This document shows positions 17,436 through 26,144 of a stretch of DNA of 64,000 nt, one piece after another. Positions within the stretch are counted from its first letter, which is position 1; every line of letters starts with the position of its first letter. The translations under genes and the position numbers were made by a program. The notes under the pieces are model-generated. The model was not told where the DNA came from. It did no database searches and saw nothing but the letters and a program-made list of their open reading frames with translations. Origin of the DNA: Lachnospiraceae bacterium KM106-2 (GTDB lineage Bacteria; Bacillota; Clostridia; Lachnospirales; Lachnospiraceae); contig AP018794.1 of NCBI GenBank assembly GCA_009731425.1, positions 2,425,960-2,489,959 of the forward strand, read 5' to 3'.

Positions 17436-18887
17436 ATGAAACTAGATCAAAACAAAGCTCCCATTAAGGAAGCTCTCGAACAATTTCGCCATATGCGTGT
17501 CGTTCCCTTTGATGTGCCTGGTCATAAACACGGAAAAGGGAATCTGGAATTAACTCAATTTCTTGGAACTAACTGTATGGAAGTAGATGTCAACTCGATG
17601 AAACCATTAGATAATCTCTGTCATCCTACTTCCGTTATCGCAGAAGCCGAACAACTGGCAGCAGATGCCTTTCATTCCTCTCATGCTTTTTTTATGGTTG
17701 GCGGAACTACCTCTGCTGTTCAGGCTATGATACTGACCGCAACCAAACGAGGGGATAAGATCATTCTTCCACGAAATGTCCATCGCAGCGTGATCAATGC
17801 CATAGTCCTTAACGGAGCCATTCCCATTTATATTGATCCGCAGACTGATCCTAATCTGGGCATCGCTCTAGGAATGTGTGTCTTAGATGTAAAAACAGCA
17901 ATCTTAAATAACCCGGATGCCAAAGCCGTTTTCATCAATAATCCAACTTATTATGGTATCTGCTCTAACCTAAAAGAAATCGTTGCATTAGCACATGAAC
18001 ACAAGATGCTTGCATTAGTTGATGAAGCACATGGTACCCATTTCTACTTTGGCGATCATATGCCAGTTACCGCTATGGCTGCCAATGCTGATATGGCTTC
18101 TGTCAGTATGCATAAATCAGGTGGTTCCTTAACACAAAGCTCTTTTTTACTTACCGGACCCAAGATTAGCGTTGGCTATGTACGACAGATCATCAATTTG
18201 ACTCAGACTACAAGCGGCTCCTACCTCTTGATGACAAGTCTGGATATCTCAAGAAAGAATCTAGCTCTACATGGCAAAGAGATCTTTCAAAAAGTGAGTG
18301 ACTACGCCGAATACGCACGTAATGAGATCAATGCCATCGGTGATTACTATGCCTATTCCAAGGAACTTCTAAACGGTGATAGCATCTATGATTTTGACCA
18401 TACCAAATTATCCATCAATACCCGTTCTCTTGGACTTGCCGGTATTGAAGTCTACGATCTTCTTCGAGATGAATATGATATTCAAGTGGAGTTTGGCGAT
18501 CTTTATAACATCTTGGCCTACATCAGTGTTGGTGACCGAATGCAGGATTTAGAACGTCTCGTGAGTGCGTTATCTGAGATTCGAAGACAGTACAAAAAAG
18601 AACGTTCCCATTTACATACTCAGCAATATATCACACCTCTTGTCATCCACTCACCACAGACAGCCTTTTATTCCAACAAACAATCTCTTCCACTTTCTAA
18701 GAGTGTCGGACGCATTGCAACCGAATTTGTTATGTGCTATCCTCCCGGGATACCAATATTAGCACCGGGAGAACAGATTACCAAGGAAATCTTAGATTAC
18801 ATTCAGTATGCAAAGGATAAGGGCTGTTCTCTCACCGGACCACAGGATATGAACATAGAACGAATAAATGTAATGAAGGAGGAATAA
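17436..18887 (+). CDS. speA: Arginine (Orn/Lys/Arg-family) decarboxylase, fold-I PLP enzyme
   Basis: The ATG at 17436 follows TTAGGAGG and gives 483 residues. It is a short, Bacillus-SpeA-like member of the Orn/Lys/Arg decarboxylase family without the N-terminal response-regulator-like wing of the large E. coli enzymes. It has DVPGHKHGKG near the N-terminus, LVDEAHGTHF for the PLP pyridine/phosphate side and the PLP lysine in SMHKSGGSLTQ. An agmatine ureohydrolase follows in the operon, so arginine to agmatine is the best reading; ornithine or lysine cannot be excluded. Confidence 0.9.
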   Translation: MKLDQNKAPIKEALEQFRHMRVVPFDVPGHKHGKGNLELTQFLGTNCMEVDVNSMKPLDNLCHPTSVIAEAEQLAADAFHSSHAFFMVGGTTSAVQAMILTATKRGDKIILPRNVHRSVINAIVLNGAIPIYIDPQTDPNLGIALGMCVLDVKTAILNNPDAKAVFINNPTYYGICSNLKEIVALAHEHKMLALVDEAHGTHFYFGDHMPVTAMAANADMASVSMHKSGGSLTQSSFLLTGPKISVGYVRQIINLTQTTSGSYLLMTSLDISRKNLALHGKEIFQKVSDYAEYARNEINAIGDYYAYSKELLNGDSIYDFDHTKLSINTRSLGLAGIEVYDLLRDEYDIQVEFGDLYNILAYISVGDRMQDLERLVSALSEIRRQYKKERSHLHTQQYITPLVIHSPQTAFYSNKQSLPLSKSVGRIATEFVMCYPPGIPILAPGEQITKEILDYIQYAKDKGCSLTGPQDMNIERINVMKEE

Positions 18888-18889
18888 CG

Positions 18890-19741
18890 ATGGAACTATG
18901 GTTTACCGAACAACATACTAAAAATGTCCGATTCTCTATCAAAGTAGATCGTCAGCTTTATTCTGGTCGTAGTGAATTTCAACGAATCGATATCTTTGAT
19001 TCGAAAGAATTTGGACGTTTTCTTACCCTGGATGGTTATATGATGCTGACGGAAAAGGATGAATTTATTTATCACGAAATGATCGTTCATGTACCAATGG
19101 CTGTCCACCCTAATGCACAGAAGATACTTGTGATCGGCGCAGGCGACGGTGGTGTGATCCGTGAATTGACCCGCTATCCTTCTGTTAAACAGATTGACTT
19201 AGTCGAGATCGATGAACTTGTTGTCAATGTATGCAAAGAATATCTTCCTCAAACAGCCTGCTGCCTTACTGATAGTCGCGTACATATCACTTATCAAGAT
19301 GGATTGAAGTTCGTGCGCCATTATCAAGAGGAATACGATTTGATCATCGTAGATTCCACTGACCCCTTTGGACCTGGCGAAGGTCTATTTACAAAGGAAT
19401 TCTACGGGAACTGCTACAAAGCATTAAAAGAAGACGGTATCATGGTCAATCAGCACGAAAGTCCTTTTTATCCTGACGATGCCATTGCCATGCAGCGAGC
19501 ACATAAACGGATCACCAGCTCCTTTCCCATTAGTAAAGTCTATCAAGTACATATTCCAACTTATCCATCTGGCCATTGGCTCTTCGGATTTGCATCAAAG
19601 AAATACCATCCGACAAATGATCTAAATGAGGTCAAATGGAACCTCCTAGGAATTAAAACTCGTTACTATAATACAAAACTTCATAAAGGTGCATTTGCCT
19701 TACCAAATTACGTAGAGGAGTTGTTAAGAGATGTGGAATAA
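18890..19741 (+). CDS. speE: Spermidine synthase-type aminopropyltransferase
   Basis: A 283-residue enzyme that transfers the aminopropyl group of decarboxy-AdoMet to a diamine. The N-terminal beta domain begins MELWFTEQHTKNVRFSIKV. The Rossmann domain has VIGAGDGGVIRE (one Gly of the usual GGGDGG is Ala) and the acceptor-site IVDSTDPFGPGEGLF. The gene starts two bases after the decarboxylase stop and overlaps speB by 11 bases. The acceptor may be putrescine or agmatine. The latter is attractive because the next gene could be an aminopropylagmatine ureohydrolase. Confidence 0.92.
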   Translation: MELWFTEQHTKNVRFSIKVDRQLYSGRSEFQRIDIFDSKEFGRFLTLDGYMMLTEKDEFIYHEMIVHVPMAVHPNAQKILVIGAGDGGVIRELTRYPSVKQIDLVEIDELVVNVCKEYLPQTACCLTDSRVHITYQDGLKFVRHYQEEYDLIIVDSTDPFGPGEGLFTKEFYGNCYKALKEDGIMVNQHESPFYPDDAIAMQRAHKRITSSFPISKVYQVHIPTYPSGHWLFGFASKKYHPTNDLNEVKWNLLGIKTRYYNTKLHKGAFALPNYVEELLRDVE

Positions 19742-20582
19742 AAATGTCTATACCTTTCTTGGATGTGAACAAGACTTCGAAGAATCTTCCATTGTCATTT
19801 TTGGTGCGCCTTACGATTCTACCACTTCAAATCGCCCTGGTACACGTTTTGCCAGTGCTGCCATGCGACAGGAATCCTATGGACTCGAAACCTACAGCCC
19901 TTATCTAGATCGAGATATGGAAGATTATTGTTTCTATGATGGTGGCGATTTAGAACTTAGCTTTGGTAACAGTGAAAAAACATTGCAGATCATCGAAGAC
20001 TATTGTGATAAAGTCCTATCTGATAAAAAACTCCCCCTGATGATCGGAGGAGAACACCTTGTCACCTTAGGTAGCTTTCGTGCCATAGCAAAGCATTATC
20101 CAGATATTCATGTTATCCATTTTGATGCACATACAGACCTGCGAGATTCCTATCTAGATGTCACTCTTTCTCATGCCTGCGTAATAAGACGCATTCACGA
20201 TCTTATCGGTGATCATCGCATCCATCAATTTGGAATCCGCTCTGGAGAAAGAGAAGAATTTCAATTTGGGAAACTGCATAATGATCTTCATCCCTTTTCT
20301 TTTGAGGGATTAGAAACAACCATTGAATTTCTAAAAGGTAAACCAATCTACCTTACAATTGACCTGGATGTACTTGATCCTTCCATCTTTCCTGGAACCG
20401 GTACACCAGAAGCCGGAGGTGTAAATTTTCTTGAATTGATCCACGCCATAAAAGAAGTGAGTAAACTAAAGATTGTCGGATGTGATCTTACGGAACTTGC
20501 TCCGATGCTGGATTCCTCTGGCGTTTCAACCGCTGTAGCTTGTAAAGTATTACGAGAACTTTTATTAAGTCTCACTAAATAA
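19731..20582 (+). CDS. speB: Agmatinase-family ureohydrolase
   Basis: A 283-residue manganese enzyme releasing urea from agmatine, or from aminopropylagmatine, to give putrescine or spermidine. Metal-ligand motifs are in order: GGEHLVT, FDAHTDLRD, SHACVI, and the Asp pair in TIDLDVLDPS. The gene overlaps the end of speE, implying tight coupling. Family assignment is firm; the choice between agmatine and N1-aminopropylagmatine cannot be made by eye. Confidence 0.92.
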   Translation: MWNKNVYTFLGCEQDFEESSIVIFGAPYDSTTSNRPGTRFASAAMRQESYGLETYSPYLDRDMEDYCFYDGGDLELSFGNSEKTLQIIEDYCDKVLSDKKLPLMIGGEHLVTLGSFRAIAKHYPDIHVIHFDAHTDLRDSYLDVTLSHACVIRRIHDLIGDHRIHQFGIRSGEREEFQFGKLHNDLHPFSFEGLETTIEFLKGKPIYLTIDLDVLDPSIFPGTGTPEAGGVNFLELIHAIKEVSKLKIVGCDLTELAPMLDSSGVSTAVACKVLRELLLSLTK

Positions 20583-20598
20583 TGAAGGAGGTATTATT

Positions 20599-21801
20599 AT
20601 GGGAAAAGCTCTTATTATCGGATGTGGCGGCGTTGCCAACGTTGCCATCCACAAATGTTGCCAGAATAGCGAGGTATTTGAAGAGATTATGATTGCTTCA
20701 CGTACCAAGAGTAAATGCGATGCACTAAAATCAAAATTAGAACCTACGACAAAGACTAAGATTCACACTGCAAAAGTAAATGCAGATGATGTGGATCAAT
20801 TAATCTCTCTAATCAAAGCATTTCAGCCTGATGCTGTTCTAAATCTAGCACTACCTTATCAGGATTTATCGATCATGGATGCTTGTCTTGCCACGAAGAC
20901 TAATTACATAGATACTGCCAATTATGAACCCGTTGATACTGCCAAATTTGAATATAGCTGGCAATGGGCTTATCGGGAGCGCTTTCAAGCCGCAGGTATT
21001 ACCGCCTTACTCGGCAGTGGGTTCGATCCAGGTGTGACCTCGGTCTTTAGTGCCTATGCTCTCAAACATCACTTTGATGAGATTAACTATATTGATATTC
21101 TTGATTGTAATGCCGGCGATCATGGCTATCCATTTGCAACCAACTTTAATCCTGAGATCAATATCAGAGAAGTATCCGCCAACGGAAGTTACTGGGAAGA
21201 TGGGCACTGGGTCATAACTAAACCTATGGAGATCAAGCGTGTTTACGACTTTCCTGAGATCGGCGAGAAAGAGATGTACCTTCTCCACCATGAGGAGATT
21301 GAATCTTTAGCACTTACCATGCCTGGTATTAAACGCATTCGGTTCTTTATGACCTTTGGGCAAAGCTATCTCAATCATCTGAAATGTCTTGAAGATGTTG
21401 GTATGACCTCGATTGAGCCAATTGATTTCGAAGGAAAGAAGATCGTTCCTCTTCAGTTCCTAAAAGCAGTTCTTCCTGATCCTGCTTCTCTTGGCAAAAG
21501 GACCGTGGGTAAAACGAACATCGGCTGCATCTTTCAAGGAAAAAAAGATGGAAAAGAAAAGACATATTACCTCTACAACGTATGTGATCATCAATCTTGC
21601 TATCGAGAAGTTCAATCCCAGGCAGTCTCTTATACTACTGGTGTTCCAGCCATGATCGGTACCATGATGTTACTGACAAAAACTTGGAATAAGAAAGGTG
21701 TCTTTAACATCGAAGAGTTTGATCCCGATCCTTTTATGGATGCACTGAATCGTTGGGGGCTTCCTTGGAAGGAGAGCTTTTCTCCTGATCTGGTGGATTA
21801 G
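20599..21801 (+). CDS. Carboxynorspermidine/carboxyspermidine dehydrogenase (saccharopine dehydrogenase family)
   Basis: A 400-residue NADPH-dependent enzyme that condenses aspartate semialdehyde with a diamine, giving carboxy(nor)spermidine. The N-terminal Rossmann motif reads IIGCGGVANVAIHKC. Further family hallmarks are NLALPYQDLSIMDACL, then GFDPGVTSVF, and the C-terminal TTGVPAMIGTMML. AAGGAGG precedes the ATG. It lies between speB and the matching decarboxylase (3-base gap), which fixes the pathway. With SpeD/SpeE in the same operon this is a second, AdoMet-independent route to triamines. Confidence 0.9.
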   Translation: MGKALIIGCGGVANVAIHKCCQNSEVFEEIMIASRTKSKCDALKSKLEPTTKTKIHTAKVNADDVDQLISLIKAFQPDAVLNLALPYQDLSIMDACLATKTNYIDTANYEPVDTAKFEYSWQWAYRERFQAAGITALLGSGFDPGVTSVFSAYALKHHFDEINYIDILDCNAGDHGYPFATNFNPEINIREVSANGSYWEDGHWVITKPMEIKRVYDFPEIGEKEMYLLHHEEIESLALTMPGIKRIRFFMTFGQSYLNHLKCLEDVGMTSIEPIDFEGKKIVPLQFLKAVLPDPASLGKRTVGKTNIGCIFQGKKDGKEKTYYLYNVCDHQSCYREVQSQAVSYTTGVPAMIGTMMLLTKTWNKKGVFNIEEFDPDPFMDALNRWGLPWKESFSPDLVD

Positions 21802-21804
21802 ACT

Positions 21805-22941
21805 ATGGATAAATACACCAAGAATCTACCAACCCCTTGCTATGTTGTAGACGAGGAACTAGTTGAGCATAATCTGATGATATTAAAATCCATCATGGAT
21901 GCATCTGGATGCAAAATTCTTCTAGCGCAAAAAGCATTTTCCATGTTCTCCATGTATCCCCTGTTATCCAAAGTCTTATGTGGAACAACTGCCAGCGGCC
22001 TCTATGAGGCAAGGCTTGGAAAAGAAGAATTCGAAGGAGAAGTTCACGTCTTCTCCCCTGCTTATAAAAAAGAAGACATGTCAGAGCTATTATCCTACTG
22101 TGACCACATTATCTTTAACTCTATTTCACAATATGAGAAATTCGCTCCACAAGCAAAGGCATCTGGGAAGCAATGCGGCCTACGACTAAATCCTCAATAC
22201 TCTACTGGAAATCATGGTATCTACGATCCATGCAGAAGTGGATCTCGATTAGGTGTCACCCTTAAGAACTTTAATATAAACCGACTTTCTGGAATTGATG
22301 GCTTTCACATCCATACATTATGCGAACAGAATTCTGATGATCTCGAACGGACTATGATTGCCACAGAAGAGAAATTCGGTGCCTACTTTCATCTGGTTAA
22401 ATGGCTTAATCTAGGCGGCGGTCACCACATTACCCGAAGTGATTATGACATTCCAAGACTCCTTCGCATCATCAAACATTTACAAGATACCTATCAAGTA
22501 AAAATCTACTTAGAACCTGGTGAAGCGGTAGTTCTAAATAGTGGTTTTTTAGTAACTAAAGTGCTAGACATTGTTGATAATGACATTATGACCGCCATCC
22601 TAGATACCTCTGCCGCCTGTCACATGCCCGATGTACTAGAAATGCCATACCGACCAGAAGTACTTGGAGCCAAAGACCCCAGCAGTTCCACAAATCCATA
22701 TGTCTATCGACTTGCTGGTCCCACTTGCCTGTCTGGTGATATTATTGGAGACTACTCTTTTCCTGCTCCCCTAAAGATAGGATCAACCATTATCTTCTGC
22801 GATATGGCTCTATATTCCATGGTAAAAAATAATACCTTTAATGGAATGCCACTTCCGGCTATTGCGATCCATCGTAAAACAGGCGAAAATGAAATCATTA
22901 AAACATTTGGATATCAAGATTTTAAAATGAGACTATCTTAA
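21805..22941 (+). CDS. nspC: Carboxynorspermidine/carboxyspermidine decarboxylase
   Basis: A 378-residue alanine-racemase-fold PLP enzyme that decarboxylates carboxy(nor)spermidine to the triamine. It starts MDKYTKNLPTPCYVVDE. The PLP lysine is in KILLAQKAFSMF, with GFHIHTLCEQN and LEPGEAVVLNSG as typical NspC motifs. It begins three bases after the dehydrogenase stop. It is the last gene of the polyamine operon; a separate promoter for a small gene follows directly. Confidence 0.92.
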   Translation: MDKYTKNLPTPCYVVDEELVEHNLMILKSIMDASGCKILLAQKAFSMFSMYPLLSKVLCGTTASGLYEARLGKEEFEGEVHVFSPAYKKEDMSELLSYCDHIIFNSISQYEKFAPQAKASGKQCGLRLNPQYSTGNHGIYDPCRSGSRLGVTLKNFNINRLSGIDGFHIHTLCEQNSDDLERTMIATEEKFGAYFHLVKWLNLGGGHHITRSDYDIPRLLRIIKHLQDTYQVKIYLEPGEAVVLNSGFLVTKVLDIVDNDIMTAILDTSAACHMPDVLEMPYRPEVLGAKDPSSSTNPYVYRLAGPTCLSGDIIGDYSFPAPLKIGSTIIFCDMALYSMVKNNTFNGMPLPAIAIHRKTGENEIIKTFGYQDFKMRLS

Positions 22942-22944
22942 GTT

Positions 22945-22974
22945 ACATAGAACTATTTTTCTTTACACATACTA
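22945..22974 (+). promoter_or_regulatory. Forespore-type (sigma-G/sigma-F-like) promoter
   Basis: ACATA (22945-22949), an 18-base spacer, then CATACTA (22968-22974). The -10 fits the sigma-G consensus CATwhTA. The same CATACTA box with GCATA at 17 bases precedes the 27-residue peptide pair at 49663. It lies just after the nspC stop. Confidence 0.55.
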
Positions 22975-22998
22975 GTTCTGAAAGGATGGTGCTGAGCA

Positions 22999-23154
22999 AT
23001 GAGAGAGATGAAAAATCAAAATAAGTCTAATCAATATCGTAATGACAGCAAAAATGACACTGTATCAAACAGCAGCAAATACGATAATGTAGAGCCTCTT
23101 CCAGAATCTTCGCGTCCACGAAGAGATGGTCCTGGTGGAGAAGATAATTCATAA
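22999..23154 (+). CDS. Small hydrophilic protein, 51 residues, putative sporulation gene
   Basis: Function not recognised. The ATG at 22999 is preceded by AAAGGATGG. The product begins MREMKNQNKSNQYRNDSKND and ends RPRRDGPGGEDNS. It is rich in Asn, Lys, Asp and Ser, has no cysteine and no hydrophobic core, and is likely unstructured. The promoter just upstream looks forespore-specific, so I infer a small spore protein. A large hairpin follows. Being under 60 codons, it is easily missed. Confidence 0.65.
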   Translation: MREMKNQNKSNQYRNDSKNDTVSNSSKYDNVEPLPESSRPRRDGPGGEDNS

Positions 23155-23187
23155 CTTCTATAAAGCTTAAGTCATAATAAACGTAAT

Positions 23188-23223
23188 ACGAGCCAAGATC
23201 ATGTCGACATGACCTTGGCTCGT
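23188..23223. terminator. Large palindromic hairpin between convergent genes
   Basis: ACGAGCCAAG, TCATG and their complements form a nearly perfect 16-bp stem with a TCGA centre. It follows the 51-residue gene and precedes the convergent methyltransferase stop. The T-run is poor, so termination strength is uncertain. Confidence 0.65.
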
Positions 23224-23248
23224 TCCATATATAAATGAGACAAACTTT

Positions 23249-24025
23249 TTAATTTTTACGAAGGATATCTAACGTATGCGCACAAGCTCCCATTAAATCC
23301 GGTCTCTCGCACGTAGATAAATGATACTTCACAAACAACTGAAATGTTTCTTCATCCATAGAATGCAGAATCGGACGCATAAAATTGGCCGGTCCATCTG
23401 CTGAAATTATTTTAATTCGTTCTAATCCGGCTGCCGCATTGAATTCATCAATATCAGAGATTCGAACATAATCATAAAGATCCTCTGGCTGCGTATTCAC
23501 GTGAAAGTCATCTGTCACTTTATTGTTAGCGATACTTTCTTTAATATTATTTTTAATAAATCCATGCGTCAAGATACTATATTCATTCATCAAATAAGCG
23601 ACTAAGATAACTCCACCTGGTTTAGTAACACGTTTCGCCTCTGTAAGCGCTTTTACTTTATCTTCAGCTCCAAAGAGATGATACATCGGTCCAAATACCA
23701 ATGTAAGATCAAAGGTATTCTCTTCAAAACGAGAGAGATCTAAAGCAGTCCCTTGCATTGCCTTTGCAGAGCTCTTCTTAGACTTTAAAATACCAAGATT
23801 ATATTTCACTAACTCGATAGCGGTCACATCATAACCTTCATTTGCAAGTACAACCGAATATCTTCCTGTTCCTGCTCCAACATCCAACACCTTTGGATGA
23901 TCCATCTTCTCCAAATACTCATGAATATATTTCATAGACGTAATATATTCTACCTGTCCGTGTCTTCTGGTCAATCTCTTATCTTCACAAAACTTCCCAT
24001 AAAATTTTTCTAATTCTATTGTCAT
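23249..24025 (-). CDS. Class I SAM-dependent methyltransferase
   Basis: A 258-residue methyltransferase with SAM-binding motif I VLDVGAGTGRYS at about 46-57, the acidic end of strand two (AIELVK) and a post-motif FDLTLVFGPMYHLFG. Its C-terminal half (YDYVRISDIDEFN...) is shared with a group of uncharacterised Firmicute methyltransferases. Substrate unknown. It is on the same strand as the flavodoxin/ferredoxin and AraC genes upstream (55-base gap), so it may belong to that cluster. Confidence 0.88.
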   Translation of the reverse strand: MTIELEKFYGKFCEDKRLTRRHGQVEYITSMKYIHEYLEKMDHPKVLDVGAGTGRYSVVLANEGYDVTAIELVKYNLGILKSKKSSAKAMQGTALDLSRFEENTFDLTLVFGPMYHLFGAEDKVKALTEAKRVTKPGGVILVAYLMNEYSILTHGFIKNNIKESIANNKVTDDFHVNTQPEDLYDYVRISDIDEFNAAAGLERIKIISADGPANFMRPILHSMDEETFQLFVKYHLSTCERPDLMGACAHTLDILRKN

Positions 24026-24080
24026 TTGATTAATTCCTCATTTATTATTCTGATAGTCCTATTATATATGAGTTTGTCGA

Positions 24081-24848
24081 TTAATTCAAAGTATTGTTAC
24101 TTTCTATCACCTCAACTAATGAGATATCTTCATTTCGAAATCTTACTTCACTCTTCTCTTTCGTCAAATGAATTGCCTGCTTCGGACAATTTTGAATGCA
24201 GGCAAGACAACTCATACACTGTTCTTTAAACACAGGCTTTCCACTCTTGATATGAATATTTCCCATCGGACAGACTTTCGTACAAATTCCGCATCCTGAA
24301 CAAACATCTGCAATCTGATAATCCTTCGTTACCCCTTCTCCAACATGATAGTGATACCATTTTTCATGGCATTTTGTCATAAAGGATGCAAAAGGGCCCT
24401 CCTTTAAGATCCAATGTCTCTTTTCCATAATGTCTTGCTTAATTTTTTCAATACACGAATCAATTTCCTGCTTCGTTCTCTTTTTCTTTTCTCGTTCCAT
24501 CTCATAGGCTGGCAAATAATTTTCTACCATCTTAATTTCATTAATATAAGAGAACTGAATGCCATTTTTCCTTCCGATCTCCAATAGCTCTTTTCCAGTG
24601 GCCCCTTCATAGAATCCATATGTCAGGATAGAAAAAATATAATCACTCTGCAAGGTCACCTTACCTAAAAATTCTTTAATATATGGTGGAACACATAGTC
24701 CATAGACCGGAAAGATAAGCCCGATCACATCATCTTGAATCTTTCTTTCTTCCTTTTTTAATATTTGTGGAATTGATAATAAGTTGCCTCCTATATTCTT
24801 TGCTACATAAAGACTATTCCCCGTTGCTGTAAAATAAATTACTGTCAT
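24081..24848 (-). CDS. EFR1-type flavodoxin/ferredoxin fusion
   Basis: I use the ATG at 24848 (MTVIYFTATGNS; GGAAGGAGAGCG upstream), giving 255 residues. The N-terminal flavodoxin-like domain has the FMN phosphate loop TATGNSLYVAK and FPVYGLCVPPYI. The C-terminal part (about 180-235) holds two 4Fe-4S motifs: CSGCGICTKVCP and CMSCLACIQNCP. Such proteins shuttle electrons in the cytosol of anaerobes; partner unknown. It sits between the methyltransferase and the AraC regulator, all on one strand. Confidence 0.9.
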   Translation of the reverse strand: MTVIYFTATGNSLYVAKNIGGNLLSIPQILKKEERKIQDDVIGLIFPVYGLCVPPYIKEFLGKVTLQSDYIFSILTYGFYEGATGKELLEIGRKNGIQFSYINEIKMVENYLPAYEMEREKKKRTKQEIDSCIEKIKQDIMEKRHWILKEGPFASFMTKCHEKWYHYHVGEGVTKDYQIADVCSGCGICTKVCPMGNIHIKSGKPVFKEQCMSCLACIQNCPKQAIHLTKEKSEVRFRNEDISLVEVIESNNTLN

Positions 24849-24921
24849 TTTGATCGCTCTCCTTCCAAACAATGTTTCTTACTTTTCCTATCATTGTATC
24901 AGGATCGTGATCTAACCACTT

Positions 24922-25674
24922 TCATTTAGTCGCTATTGTTTTATATACCTCTGTCATAGAAATTCCAAACATTCGCTTACAGGTTGAAGAACAATGAGAG
25001 GAACTATCGAATCCCGCAAGTAGACAGGCATCCGTAAGGCTCATCCCTTCTCTATAATAGCGATGTGTTTTTTGTAATTTCTGGAATGCCAGATAACTAT
25101 GTAATGTCATTCCTGTCTGTTCCTTAAACAAATGTGATAGTCGGCTTTTAGACAAGCAGCTAATTTCTGCTAAGTCCTCCATGATAGAATGAGGTATTGT
25201 TTTTATGCTCTCTATATGATCGAGTACACATCTTACTCGTTCTTCATAAACAGGAGACTCTATAGAATCTAGCCCACATAGGGATAAGATACGCTCATTC
25301 ATACCAGGCAATGCCTCTTTATATATATTGGCTGCCTCTATTGCCGCTTCATCTCGCAATGTTAAATAGGCTCTTCCTTGCAATACCCTCTCTTCTAGAC
25401 ATCTGGAGTATTCGCCACAACCTGGGAATAAAAGTACGATCGCACCTTCTTTTGACATACTTCCCGTATGCTCCACATCAGGACCAATTACAATACCTCG
25501 ACACATCACCTCATCATTACCAACTCTCCATTTCATCATTTCACCTAATGAGATCATTATGTGACTTGCCAAATGTTTATGTAACTGTGGATCCCGATAC
25601 TCTGCACCTATCATGATATAATCTCTAAATCGATATATCTTTGACACCGCTCGTACCACTCCTTTTTCAATCAT
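24922..25674 (-). CDS. AraC family transcriptional regulator
   Basis: The C-terminal AraC DNA-binding domain is clear: a first helix-turn-helix (LAEISCLSKSRLSHLFKEQT) and a second (LTDACLLAGFDSSSHCSSTCK). The N-terminal part is a short cupin-like sensor. I favour the ATG at 25674 (250 residues; AAGAGG five bases upstream); the frame extends to 25758 but the upper start has no ribosome binding site. It lies directly downstream of three tandem cysteine-rich micro-peptide genes and is likely their regulator or is co-transcribed with them. Confidence 0.85.
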   Translation of the reverse strand: MIEKGVVRAVSKIYRFRDYIMIGAEYRDPQLHKHLASHIMISLGEMMKWRVGNDEVMCRGIVIGPDVEHTGSMSKEGAIVLLFPGCGEYSRCLEERVLQGRAYLTLRDEAAIEAANIYKEALPGMNERILSLCGLDSIESPVYEERVRCVLDHIESIKTIPHSIMEDLAEISCLSKSRLSHLFKEQTGMTLHSYLAFQKLQKTHRYYREGMSLTDACLLAGFDSSSHCSSTCKRMFGISMTEVYKTIATK

Positions 25675-25791
25675 CTTTCCTCTTATTTTAACTCTCTCTC
25701 CATCTTTCCACAAATCAATATGTAAAGGGGTTTCCGCTGATGACGCGAAAACCCCCATGTTAATTAAATATTATCTGATTGTAATAGATGA

Positions 25792-25863
25792 CTAGCATCC
25801 GAAGTTAAAACAGCTTTTGATCATTTCTAATAATGATGAACAACTATTGAAATTAAAACACAT
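25792..25863 (-). CDS. Cysteine-rich micro-peptide 3 (23 residues)
   Basis: Third of three tandem paralogous mini-genes. It starts at 25863 after AGGAGGACAAGAAT, begins MCFNFNSCSSLLEM, and ends KSCFNFGC then TAG. Four cysteines (2, 8, 18, 23) match the other two copies. The central SSLLEMIK could form one helix turn set. Paralogues differ at several positions but keep length, cysteines and ends, which argues for selection on the peptide. No leader/core boundary is obvious. Function unknown. Confidence 0.7.
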   Translation of the reverse strand: MCFNFNSCSSLLEMIKSCFNFGC

Positions 25864-25910
25864 ATTCTTGTCCTCCTATTTTTTGATTTATGCTTAGAAA
25901 TACACTGGAA

Positions 25911-25985
25911 TTAGCATCCGAAGTTAAAACAATTTTTAAATAATTCTGCTAATTGTGAACAATTGAAATTAAAATTAAAACACAT
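25911..25985 (-). CDS. Cysteine-rich micro-peptide 2 (24 residues)
   Basis: Middle copy. ATG at 25985 after AGGAGGATAAGAAT; it begins MCFNFNFNCSQLAEL and ends KNCFNFGC then TAA. Cysteines at 2, 9, 19 and 24. The ribosome binding site and first codons are nearly identical to copies 1 and 3, and the middle diverges. Function unknown. Confidence 0.7.
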   Translation of the reverse strand: MCFNFNFNCSQLAELFKNCFNFGC

Positions 25986-26034
25986 ATTCTTATCCTCCTA
26001 TAACTAATTTAACTTTTCATAATATACTAGCTGA

Positions 26035-26097
26035 TTAGCAAGCGAAACATTTTTTAATTAATTCTAATAATTGTGAACAATCAAAATTAAAACACAT
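26035..26097 (-). CDS. Cysteine-rich micro-peptide 1 (20 residues)
   Basis: First copy in the direction of transcription. ATG at 26097 after AGGAGGATAAGAAT; product MCFNFDCSQLLELIKKCFAC. Cysteines at 2, 7, 17 and 20. It is the shortest copy and lacks the NFG before the last Cys. The promoter region with a palindrome and two direct repeats lies upstream (26145-26192). Function unknown; metal-binding, secreted signal, leaderless bacteriocin or regulatory peptide are all open. Confidence 0.7.
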   Translation of the reverse strand: MCFNFDCSQLLELIKKCFAC

Positions 26098-26144
26098 ATT
26101 CTTATCCTCCTGAAATACTTATTTCCTCTTGGGATAATTGAATT

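Noticed and set aside
25792..26110. Three evenly spaced similar segments considered as a CRISPR array
   Set aside because: Unequal spacing, repeats are ribosome binding sites and coding ends, each unit is an open frame with start and stop.
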